Source: Cinclus cinclus
Lineage: Eukaryota > Chordata > Aves > Passeriformes > Cinclidae
Assembly (NCBI RefSeq): GCF_963662255.1
Contig: NC_085047.1
Span: 111,039,872 to 111,103,871 of the forward strand
Length of the DNA: 64,000 bases
Reading direction: 5' to 3'
Both the position numbers and the translations under genes were made by a program. The notes beneath the pieces were generated by a model. It saw only the letters and a list, made by a program, of their open reading frames with translations. It had not been told where the DNA came from and did no database searches. Shown here in pieces: positions 35,571 to 45,997 of the stretch; the first letter of the stretch is position 1, and the number at the start of each line of letters is the position of its first letter.

Positions 35571-38500
35571 CACAGGTGTAAGGTGAGGTTTGAACTCACG
35601 ATGACAGCGTGGCTCATAACACTGCTCACAAGGTTGAAAATCACTTTTACGGTTCCTTCAGAAACATCTCAAAAAATTGGGAAAATCACACTTGCCCCAT
35701 CTCTTAAATGACTCATTAAGAGGAGAGACAGCAGGCAATGCATTTTCCTGATGACTCAGGAGCACAGGGTACCTGCAAGCCTTCCTGCTGCTGCTTCCCA
35801 TGCTCCCAGCTCTGCGGAGGAACAAGCAGCTTCACGGGCTGGTGACATCAAGGACTTTTCCATCTTATCTGGGCACCTGTGCTGGCACCAGGAGCGCAGC
35901 CCTGTCCTGGAGTATGTGCCAAAGGCAGAGCTCAAATACAGCTGCCTCCCTCTGCTGCAAATCTCACATCTCTGCTGGGAATTTTGGCTCGAGATAAATC
36001 ACTGAGGCAAGAGCAGTCAGCTCAGTCTGAGAGCAGCTCTCCTCTCCTCCCACTCTGCTGCCCTGGCACTACGAATTGAACTTGGATTGCTTTGCTCTGC
36101 TCGTATTGTGGATAACCCTGTGAGGCCCTGCAGACTCACCCTGCCTGCTCTCTGCAGGTGAATGCTTCGTCCACATTTATTAATCAAGACATTAATCAAG
36201 AAATTGTGTGCAGGCAGGGATTTCCATTTCCCTTCTGGGACTGCATGGATTTTTTTTTTTTAATAGAAGCTGGTGGTAACTACTGCTAAACAGAGTTCTG
36301 AGAAACTGAGTAAGGTGCTGTTGATGGATTTCATCACAGGGTGCACTCAGTGGCTTTTCTTTTCAGGAAGAACACAGACAGAATTGATCAGCAATTTTTT
36401 TTTTGTTTAAGGGGGTTTTTAAATGCAGATCCAGATTAAGACATTTTTTTCTCTGAAGCAGTCATAAAGTTTAATATGTTACTGAGTTGCATGAAGCAGA
36501 AGTAATCAATATTATTTTAGAGAATGTTTGATATCACCAGATAAGCAATAGTCACTATTATAAATACTGCTGAGACCATATAGTTACACCACAGGTAAAT
36601 GAATTTACTAGTAATTCTCTTGAATTTAGCTTTTACCAATTTATTTATAGTTCCTAATTACAAAACCTGCTAACTCATTGCTCTGTCCAATCTCTAATAG
36701 TTATTCATCCAAATTTGAGTGATTGTGTGAGGAAAAAGGTTGCACTTTCCTCTAAGTCAGTTTTAGGAATGAGCACAATGTTGGGATCTCATATCCTCTG
36801 CTTGGGTTTGCAAAAGGAGAAACAAGTAATTAACGTTATTTATTTATTACAAGAATGTGATTCCTTGGGTCACAATAGAAAATGTCCTGCATCTATGGGG
36901 TAACATCCAGTGAAAGACTTTAAAGAAAAGAAGGAATGGGACCTTGGAAATTACTCTTCTGTCCTCAGCTCATCTTCCTGTCAGAGGCAGGGAATTGTGT
37001 CTGTGTGACACAATTTGTACCTGGTGGAACTCGGGGTTGGGATGCTGCAAGGAGAAGAGGGCTGGCAGAAAGGGCTGTCCAGCTTCCAAACCTCTGCACT
37101 ACATTTGCTTCTCAGGATGAGTGCTGAGGGTTTTAGATGTTCAGTGAAATGCTCAATTACCTAGGAGAGAGATGAAATTGTGCTCATGGCTTCAGTTCAT
37201 TGCATCCTGCAGAGGATTTGCAGTGGAGAACAACTTTTATTTCTCTTTGGATGTTTCTGTAGATCCCCGGTGCTGTTTTACCTGATAGATAGAGAGAGGG
37301 CATGACAAATTTCTCTGATCTAGTCATAGAAAAGCCTTTTGATGTTTGTTTTGTTGTTGTTATTGGCTGGGGTTTGATGTCTGTAAGTGGATTATTTATT
37401 TCTGCTGGTGTTTCTACCAGGTTTTTGCTCTCCCAGACCAAATCTTCTTTGCTATTTTGATGCCTACATTAATGATCTCTATCATCTCCCCATATGCCTA
37501 TAATGGCAGTTCTGCTTCTGAAATCCTGTTCAAGCTGCAGCCAGGCTTTGTGACCTACAACAAATTCTTGTTCTCCAAAGGTAGCATTATGTTCAGATTG
37601 TTGTTATCTCTTATACAAGCTTTGATCTAACCTCAAATGATACCAGAAATCCATGAGCTGTATACAAGCCACTCTTTTATGGAGCTGGTAATTAAAGGGA
37701 CATTTAGTTAATACCACTGAGAGTTCATTTTAAAACCTGATGCATAAAAATTATCTGGTGTTGAGATGGTAGTGAAGGGCACAGAGAAAACTTGATAGCA
37801 GTAATGACATTGCACAGCATAAATCTACTTCAAGTGCTCTAAACAACATGAGCAAAGTTCAGGTCTTCACATAAAGTCCCATTCACTGGCTGGGTCACAC
37901 ACTGTGCAACACCAGCCCTCTCCCCTCCAAAGGTCAGAGGGTGCTTGCATTCACATGGGGTCTAAAACCTGAAAAGGGAGTCTGGGCAAATCAAAAGGAG
38001 ATGCTAAACTAAGAATGGAATTAAGTCAATTTAACATGCCTTTAGAAAGACCAGAAGGTAAAGTCTGGTACACAGTGACAGTCAGAGACCTGAAATGTGC
38101 AGGTAGAAGGTTAAACCCATGCCCTGCTGAGGGGCTGAGTCCAGGAGAGATGGCACACCCAGAAACCTCCCCCAATTTCCAGAGCTCAGGCAGCTCTTCC
38201 ATGGCTGCTCCTTGCTGTCACCTGTACCTCTTCTTGGGGTCCTTACATGACTTTTGGACAAAAATCTTGCAGACATCTGCTGGCATCTATTTGGACAGCA
38301 TTGAAAGCACCACCTGTGCTGCCCAGCAAGGTCTTCTCCCCATCAAGATGGGATGAAGGAGTTCCAGGGGATTGAGGAGTGCCTGGAGCTCTTCTTCTAG
38401 ACCTCCACTGCTGACTTCATAGTGGAGGTTATATTTGAGCTGAAAGCATCAGTCAAACAAAAGTTCCTGAAGAATTTATTTAATTAAAGCTTGTTGAAAA

Positions 38501-39950
38501 CATTTCAGGGCTTCTTTAACTTGGAAGCAAGTACAGACATACATATAATTTTTTAAATCCTTATTACTGCAGTCAGTGCCTATATTTTACCCCATAGTTA
38601 TTACAATAAACTGATTTTGAAGGAAAATCAGTCATGAAAAATGAATTAGAGAGAAAGGGAAAGACTTCATGTCTGTCTTGACACTGGCATTTGAACTAAT
38701 GCATGTAATTAAAGACAAAAAATAGAGAGCTAAAGAGATTTAAAAAGAGTTACCAGAATAATCTTTTTAGTCACACATGCTAACTTTAACTTGAATTCCC
38801 TCTATTTATTTTGTTTGCAGGAGATGTATCTGCAGCTATATTTCTTTCACATCTGAAAAAAAACCCCACTCCCACACAGAGGAATTGTACATTTTTAAAG
38901 GCAACAATTACATTTTGTGATCATTTTGCCTTCAGAAGATGTTTGTCAAGAGGTGTTCTGAAATCTGTTGTTCCAATGAATTAGGAACTTGACTAGCTCT
39001 GAAATTGTACAGACATCTAAAAATCACTGTTTTCTTTCAGAGAGGCTGTGTGTGGGGGAAGGCTGAGTCTGGAGAAGAAATGGGTTTATTGCACTTCACC
39101 TGCCACTTCCTGGAGCATTGTGTTCGTGTTCTCTAACACCAGGAAGAAAACTCCTCACTCTGAACCAAGCAGCCACTTCTCTGTGTGAGACCTGCCTGGG
39201 CATATCTTGCTTCTTATACCTGGAAATTTGTGCTGTGTTTCACCCACTGATAAAGCCTGCCTAATGCTCATCAGTAGGATGCTCAAGATTTGAAGAAAAT
39301 CGAATTTTTTTTTTTTTCATTTAAAAGTATTTGACAATTCTGAGACATACCAACAGGAGTGTCTGATGCTGTTAAAAGACCAAAAAGTGTTTTAGTCAGA
39401 CTGTACAACCATGCAGAGAAGTTACTTTAAAAATTTGAATGAGGTAATTAAGTCTCCTTCTCGAACTATCTTCTGAATTTTTGCACCCTACCTGCCTAAT
39501 TCTGTTGTATTACACAATGAAATAAAGGCTTGGAAATATTTTGGAAAATGAAATTATTTATGCTAACCTAGCAAAAATAGAAAGCATTTACCTAATTCTT
39601 CGGTGGCTAAAAAGTACTTAAAATTTTATTTCACATTTGTGTAGAGCCAAAATATCTTTTGGCATCTTGAGGTAGCAAAACTTCATCCAGTGAGTACATA
39701 ACAGGTTTCTCTGGGGGAGCAGAAAATTTCACTTCATGTAGCTGAGGGCACTGCTCTTGAGGGAGCAAATCTCAAGCTTGTGGGTTATTTTTTTACATCT
39801 GTTCCCAGATGTAGAGGAGCACTTTGAAATTTGAATTAATGTTATAAATATATTCTAATAGATTTACTTAGAGGCACTGAAGTCATAATAGTTGTTTCTG
39901 TCATGGGTTTAAGGAAACTCCTAGCATGCACTTGCCTGTTTTCTCCACTG
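35571..39950. other. Non-coding stretch; possible cryptic exon
   Basis: Mostly unremarkable. It contains a tRNA-like T-arm at 35583-35599 (minus strand) and a coding-like block at 37421-37580 bounded by AG and GT; both are discussed as findings and neither is firm enough to call. Poly(T) runs occur near 36247-36261, 36394-36404 and 39306-39318. Confidence 0.45.
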
Positions 39951-40240
39951 CAGAATCACAGAATGGGTCAGGCTGGAAGGGACCACAGTGGATCATCTGG
40001 TCCAACGCCCCTGCTCAAGCAGGGTCATCCCACAGCACAGGATTGTGTCCAGAGGGTTGTGGAATATCACCAGTGGGGGAGACTCCACACACTCTCTGGA
40101 CAATCAGTTCCAGTGCTTGGCACAGGAAAGAAATTCTTCCTCATGTTCAGGTGGAACTTCTTTCATTTTCTTCATTGACTTGGCACCACCAAGAAGAGCC
40201 TGGATCTGTCTTCATGGCACCTCTTTTTCAATATTTATAT
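39951..40240 (-). mobile_element. CR1-type LINE 3' fragment
   Basis: cagaatcacagaatgggtca, then ggctggaagggaccacagtg, gctcaagcagggtcatccca, a gagactccacacactctctg block and aagaaattcttcctcatgtt. It matches the copy at 3385-3790 block by block (same subfamily), minus orientation, 3' end at left. The right boundary is approximate. Confidence 0.85.
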
Positions 40241-41262
40241 CCCTGCTTAAAGTTTCCAGGCCCTCAAATGCAATACAGACTCATAATGATGCCTTCTGCA
40301 CCCAGAGCTGTGGAGGAACTTAGAGCTTTGTAGCTGTGTAGGGGATGGAGAGTGGATAAGGAGGTCCTGCATCAATCCATCACTGAGGAGCAGGAATAAA
40401 TATGCCATAATCATCTTTGTGTACAAACCCATTTTTCATACCAGTGAGGACTGTTCCGCAGCATCAGACTGGTGATGGTTTTCAGATGGCTTTGAATACA
40501 AATCCAAGGAAGGAAATTACCTTGAAAAACTAAGAATTTACATCCTAGTCTATAAAAACAAAGATTAATACACAACAATACCATCCACAGTTTATCAATT
40601 TGATTCTAACTAGTTTTTGCCAACATGTTGAACAATCCGTTTGTGAATCCCCAGCTGGGACCATTCCAGAGGATTTAGGTAACTCTGTATTTAGGGGACC
40701 AGAGATAGGTGAAGGGATTGTAGGAATATTCCCTAAGGGACTCACTGAGGGCATGGTATCATGATATTTTACTTTCAAGATCTACTTTGCAGTGTCATGG
40801 TTTTAATGCTTCTTGAAATGCCTCCAACAGGGGAAGTTCTAAAGCACAGAAGTACCCTGAGCGCACTGTGATAGAGCAGGGACAACAAGCACAATATAAA
40901 GAAAAAAGGATTCACTCTGAGGGTGGTCAGACCCTGAAGCCCACAGAACTTATGGTTTTTCCATCCTTCAGTGCATTCAAGCTACACTGGCCCTGGATCT
41001 GTTTTGGGCAGGAGGCTGGGTTGCCCCTTCCTTGCTGTTAGTGAATGCATATTTTCTCTCCTTCCTTTTGCACAAAACCCTTGAAGACAATCATCTACTA
41101 TTATTTCTTTGGAATTTGTTTTAGAGGAAAATACTCTAAAGCCTGGAAGATTTTATAGAGCTTTTTTTTCCTACTTATGGTGGGCAACATTGCCCAAATA
41201 CCATGTGCTACATGGTATTTTATGTTCTTCATTACTGATAAACTCCTTGAGCAAGGAGAGAG

Positions 41263-41294
41263 GAAGGGGAAGGGGAAGGGGAAGGGGAAGGGGA
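41263..41294 (+). repeat. (GGGGAA)n hexanucleotide microsatellite
   Basis: About five tandem GGGGAA units, all purine on +, with G-quadruplex potential from the repeated G4 runs. Confidence 0.93.
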
Positions 41295-42958
41295 CGAAAA
41301 CCACCATCTATAAAGATCATTAGCCATATAAATTACCTGTTGACCCTAAATTTAGCATAAGATAGTCTAATATGCTGTTCCAAAATAGAAAACTGTTCTT
41401 AGAAAACACAGCATCACCTACAGTTGAGTTCTGAAGTTGCTCCACACCACCTGCCCTGTTGCCCCACAAAAAGGCTCCCAACAGAACTATTGAGTCTGAT
41501 GTCTGGGAGTTTATTTTTCACATTTTTTCACATTTCAGCTTGATGCAACCCAGACTGCTAACCCTATAATTACCAGAATTAAAATATGTGTGAATGCAAA
41601 TTTCTGTGATTTAGGCTTTGCAAAAGGCTCTGGTGCTCCCTGGAAGGCTCATCTTTGTGCATGCAGAGTGGAGTGCTAATCAGCACAGATGATGAGTTAA
41701 TGGCAAAAATTTCAGCTGACAGTAGCACTGAAGATGACAGGTTCTAGGGTACTTTAGAGGAGCTCTGTTGGTATCATTAAGATACAAGAATTACACGACT
41801 TTAAAGGTGGTTAAGTGGTGGTAATTATGACCTTGATAATGACAATCAGTCTTCTAGGGATAATGCACTCTTCACTTACAGCAGTTAGGTTCTATTTACC
41901 TTTCAAAATACACCCATAAAACAAATAAATAGCTAAGAAAACTGTACTACATACAGATATATACAACAGATAATACATTTCGTTTTTACAAAAACAATTT
42001 ATTTTAATGCTAGGGATTTTCCCTATGTTTACGTTCTAATTTTTGGATGCATTGGCAGAATAAGTAACATTGAAATCAGTAAGAAATGCAAAATATCTGT
42101 GTTTTTCACAATTATGACAGATTTTACTCCTCATTTGGTGCATTGTGCACACAGAAAATAACACTGAACTGTGACTCTTCATGGCATGAACTGAGAAGTT
42201 TGACTTCCTCACATCAGTAGCTGGCAAAACTGAAAGCAAAACACTGGTAGAACAATAAAGGACTTGGTGATGCCACTTGCTTTTGGATACTTTTCCTCAT
42301 GTTCTTTGATCAACAAGTTGATCCATTTTTGCCCATTCTTACGGCTGCCCAACAATTTTTTGTTGGTGATGACTCAGATATAATCCCAAGTGTAACCGTT
42401 ATTCTTGATCTTCACTGTATTTCTCAGCAAATTTCAGTGTTTTTTTCCTGGCAAATTTGAAAATCTATGTCTGTGATTTTCTATAACTTCACATTTATGA
42501 TCATGCACATTCTGCAGGCTCAGCAAATTATTGCTACAAATCACTCACTGAGGCAGACATAAATCAACTCGAGAAATTGCTAGGAAATTGCTTCAGCAAC
42601 ATAAGCTTCCTATTTCATCCTTTGCTGTTGTTCCCTTGTTTTTTTTTATACTGCATAACAAAGAGGACCCATTGGTGAGCATTTCCTGCTTAATCAACTC
42701 TCCTTTCTGAGCAACAATGATTTATTTCCAAATAAAATTTTGTCTGCTTGGAATTTCCTTTAGTGTAAGGTTTGGCATGCCTTTAATCTCTGTTGATTTC
42801 TGACACATTTCAAAATCTTCTTTTAAAAACGTGGTCATCACATTGAGAAGAGGAGGATCACTCTCAATATGACATAACACCTTTTTCCTTGACTACTTCT
42901 TGCATTTTCAGCAAGTCTATTTGGTTTATCCTGTTGTTCTCAAGCAAGGCTTCAGGTT

Positions 42959-42974
42959 CCCCCCCCCCCCCCCC
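42959..42974 (+). repeat. Poly(C) run
   Basis: Sixteen consecutive C residues (G16 on the other strand). Long C homopolymers are uncommon and error-prone in sequencing, so the exact length is uncertain. Confidence 0.9.
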
Positions 42975-43844
42975 AAATCCTAGATGTCTGCAGGTCTGAG
43001 TTGAGAGAGAATTGTTCTGAGTGCTCTTATTGATGCCAAGGACTAAGAAGTCACATGGCTCTGACAGGCATCTACCTCTGGAATCTGTCAAAGCCCAAGG
43101 TAACCCTTGGCAACCCCTCAGGAATTTTTTGTCTTTACTACAGTGATTGAGCTAACAATTTGTATTATTCACACTTGGATGTCATCTCCCATCATTAGAG
43201 CTGGTCTAGGTAGAATCACTTCGGTCTCCACTGCCTTTTCACGAGACTCTTATGGCTCCTTTTAGCCCTGGAGATTTGTTGGCAAGCTTATCTATCAGCA
43301 AGTTATCTAGATGCACACAAGTTTCCTGCTGTTATCACAAAGGATGTTTTTGTTGTTTTCCTCCAAACTTGGCTTCTGAATTATGAGGGAGGTGCTGCTG
43401 GGTGACGTTTTTTATTTGTCAGATTCCCTGTGACCTTCCCACTGGAGCCATCAGAGCTGTGGGAGTGGGTGCCCTTATCTCCCTAGAGAAACACACTTTT
43501 TTTCCTGTTGAGCACGAAGTGGGTGTTGCTACACTAGGTTTTCTGTTTCAAAACCCATACCACTCCCACAGCCTTGCTCTGTGTACCCTTTACCCTGGCA
43601 AGGAGCAGCAGCAATCACAGTGAGAATGAGCTTCTGTGTCAGCAGATGATCTCTCACAGCAGCAGGGATCTGTTGTTCTGCAGCGTCTGGCACTTCTGTA
43701 TCTTCAGATATGGCAGCACACTTACTGAGCTCTGCACTTATACATTGTATACCTGTTCTTACTGGTGAAAAAGATCCATTTTTTCTGTCTCCTGCACCGT
43801 TGCTTAGTGATTTAGCAGTGTTTCTGCATTCAGTCACTGCTGTC

Positions 43845-44300
43845 ATAGAACCACAGAATGGTTTGGATTGGAAGGGACCTTTAAAGCTCAGCCAGTCCAC
43901 TCGCCCTGCAATGAGCAGGGACATTTTCAACTGGACCACGTTGCTGGGAGCAACCTGACCTTGAGTATTTCCAGGGATGTGTCATCTATTACCTCTCTGA
44001 GCAACCTGTTACAGTGTTTCACCATCCTCATTCTTAAAAAATTCTTTTATATAGCAAACCTAAATCAGCTCTCTTTTAGTGTAAACCTGTTATTCTTTGT
44101 CCTATTGTAACAGGCCCTGCTAAGATGTCTGTCCTTGTCTTCCTCATAGTCCCCTTTTGAGTACTGAAAGGCCTCAATAAGGTCTCTCCAGAGGCTTTTC
44201 TTCTCCAGGCTGAACAGTCACAGCTCTTTAAGATGTTCCTCATAGGAGAGGTGCTCCAAACATTTTTGTAGATCTCCTCTGGTTCACGCTAACAGGTCTA
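43845..44300 (-). mobile_element. CR1-type LINE 3' fragment, longest copy
   Basis: catagaaccacagaatggtt, then ttggattggaagggaccttt, gagcagggacattttcaact, tatttccagggatgtgtcat, ctctgagcaacctgttacag, tcttttagtgtaaacctgtt, cctcaataaggtctctccag, cttctccaggctgaacagtc and tgttcctcataggagaggtg. This is the most complete CR1 3' end here, about 455 bp, reaching into the antisense of the reverse-transcriptase C-terminal coding part. It is minus strand and moderately diverged, and lies about 1.65 kb upstream of the MAO start codon. Confidence 0.92.
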
Positions 44301-44889
44301 CATCTCACTCATTTGGCACAATTAACAAAAAACCAAAGGTCCTATATTTTCTCTATAGAAGAGAAAACTGACTCATTTCCAAGAACACAAAAAGTATTGC
44401 AGTCTCAGTGGATTCATTGGTCATACCCAGGCATGGAATGTGATTGCAGAACTGGGCAACTCTCAGAACTTATCAATATTCAACATGAAACAATGTTAGG
44501 ATTTCCTCTAATTGGGTAAAGGTCTCCTGTGCTTATTTGGAAGAGGATGGACAGGCTCTCTAGTTTTTCCATTCCACAGATACGGCATTTACACTTTGGC
44601 AATAAAACCTGCAGTAGCTGTAAAATGCATGGCAAGGATTATCACTACCATCATGCATTCCAGAGCAGTAATAGTAGCTAAGTACAAACAGAATTTTAAT
44701 AACAAATTATTATTTAAGGCACTGTCTTTGGGAAGATACATCCATGGAAAGGTTAGCCCCTTGTTCCCTGGCTCATGGATGAAGTACGACTTGATTCTAG
44801 TGGGAGGTGAGGCTTGCAGGCTGCCATAACCTCTGGTTCCATGGCTCTCCTCCTGCCCCGTGGTCACTGTGGGTCACTAGCAGGGGGTT
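44301..44889. other. Non-coding, CR1 to promoter island
   Basis: Ordinary AT-rich sequence that turns CpG-rich from about 44890. No gene or repeat recognised. Confidence 0.45.
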
Positions 44890-45000
44890 AAGTGAGCGTG
44901 GGACGGTTCATTCACTGCGCCGGGCCCGCTGCCGCCAGCCCGCTCCGTCCCCTGCCGTGGTGCAGCACGGAGCCGGCAGCGATGCGCACCCTGAGATGCG

Positions 45001-45746
45001 GCATTCCCGGTGTTCCCGTGTTCCCAGTGCTCCCTTGTTCCCAGTGTTACCTTGTTCCTGGTGCTGCTGTGCTCCCAGTGTTCCCTTATACCTGGAGTTT
45101 CCTTGTTCCCAGTGTTCCCATGTGCCTAGTGGTCCCTTGTTCCCAGTGTTCCAAATGTTCCCAATGTTCCCTTGTTCCCGGTGTTCCCTCGTTCCTAGTG
45201 TTCCTGTCTGGCCATTGTTCCTTTTTCCCAGCATTCCCGTGTTCCCAGTGTTTCCACTGTTCCCAGCATTCCCGTGTTCCCAGTGTTTCCACTGTTCTCA
45301 GTGTTCCCGTGTTCCCAGTGTTCTCGTGTTCCTGTGTTCCCAGTGTGCCCAACGTTCCCTTTTCCCCAGTGTTCCCAGTGGTTCCTTGTTCACGGTGTTC
45401 CCGTGTTCCTGATGCTCCCAATGTTCCCTTTTTCCCAGTGTTCCCGTGTTCCCAGTGTTCTTGTGTTCCTGTGTTCCCAGTGTGCCCAACGTTCCCTTTT
45501 CCCCAGTGTTCCCAGTGGTTCCTTGTTCACGGTGTTCCCGATATTCCCAATGTTCCCTTGTTCCCAGTGTTCCCTTGTTCCCAGTGTTCCCAGTGTTCAC
45601 TTTTCCCCGGTGTTCCCTTTTTCCCGGTGTTCCCGTGTTCCCAATGTTCCCTTGCTCCCAGTGTTCCCTAGTTCCCGGTGTTCCCAATGTTCCCGGTGCT
45701 CCCTTTTTCCCGGTGTTCCCAGTGTTGCCTTGTTCCCGGTGCTGCC
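45001..45746 (+). repeat. TGTTCCC minisatellite upstream of MAO
   Basis: About 745 bp of degenerate tandem units built on TGTTCCC, mixing roughly 8-9-bp units (TGTTCCCAG, TGTTCCCG) and roughly 17-bp units (TGTTCCCTTGTTCCCGG). Higher-order structure is visible. Positions 45226-45260 are repeated exactly at 45261-45295 (35 bp). The 103 bp at 45301-45403 recur at 45438-45540 with one mismatch. Such blocks indicate recent unequal exchange or slippage. The array ends about 205 bp before the MAO start codon. It is open in all + frames (VPSVPVFPV) and in minus frames (GTREHREQGNTG), which explains the many overlapping long frames, none of which I regard as a gene. Confidence 0.95.
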
Positions 45747-45951
45747 GAACATCCTCCGCACCGTCGGGCCGCACAGCGAGCACCGAGGAGGGCGGGGTTT
45801 AGCCTGGCCCCGCCCATAGACAGTGCCCATTGGTGGAGGGTCGCTGGGGCCACGCCCAGGGGCGGAGCCGGGGCGGGCGGGACAGCGCTGTGGGAGCGCG
45901 GGGCCGGGACGGAGCCGGCGCGGGGAGAGCGGGGACAGCGGGGACAGCGCC
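45747..45951 (+). promoter_or_regulatory. MAO proximal promoter and 5' UTR
   Basis: GC-rich, with no TATA box seen. GC-box or Sp/KLF-type sites include gggcgggg at 45790-45797, ccccgccc at 45808-45815, a cacgccc site at 45851-45857, ggggcgga at 45859-45866 and gggcgggcgg at 45871-45880. An inverted CCAAT box (ATTGG) lies at 45829-45833. Mammalian MAO promoters are driven by clustered Sp1/KLF sites, so this fits the gene. The transcription start cannot be fixed from sequence; it probably lies between about 45840 and 45940. Confidence 0.75.
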
Positions 45952-45997
45952 ATGGCCGAGAGATACGACGTGATCGTGATCGGGGCCGGCATCTCAG
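45952..45997 (+). CDS. MAOA: MAO exon 1 (coding part)
   Basis: Encodes [15 protein letters not shown] plus the first base of a Gly codon. The ATG has G at −3 and G at +4, a strong Kozak context. The donor is G|gtgggt at 45998. The start gives 15 residues before the split Gly, the same length as human MAOB and nine shorter than human MAOA. No upstream in-frame ATG that would lengthen the protein was seen in the GC-rich 5' UTR. Confidence 0.9.

Larger units (their letters stand above)
40241..43844. other. Non-coding stretch with two simple repeats
   Basis: No exon recognised. It includes (GGGGAA)n at 41263-41294 and a C16 run at 42959-42974, listed separately. Confidence 0.45.

Noticed and set aside
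43529..43939. 136-codon minus-strand frame overlapping a CR1 copy
   Set aside because: It runs partly through the CR1 3' UTR and has no similarity to reverse transcriptase or any domain I know.
44807..45819. Plus-strand frames of up to 259 codons rich in CSQCSxVPSVP
   Set aside because: Same minisatellite read in + frames, with no ordinary protein composition and no splice or start context.
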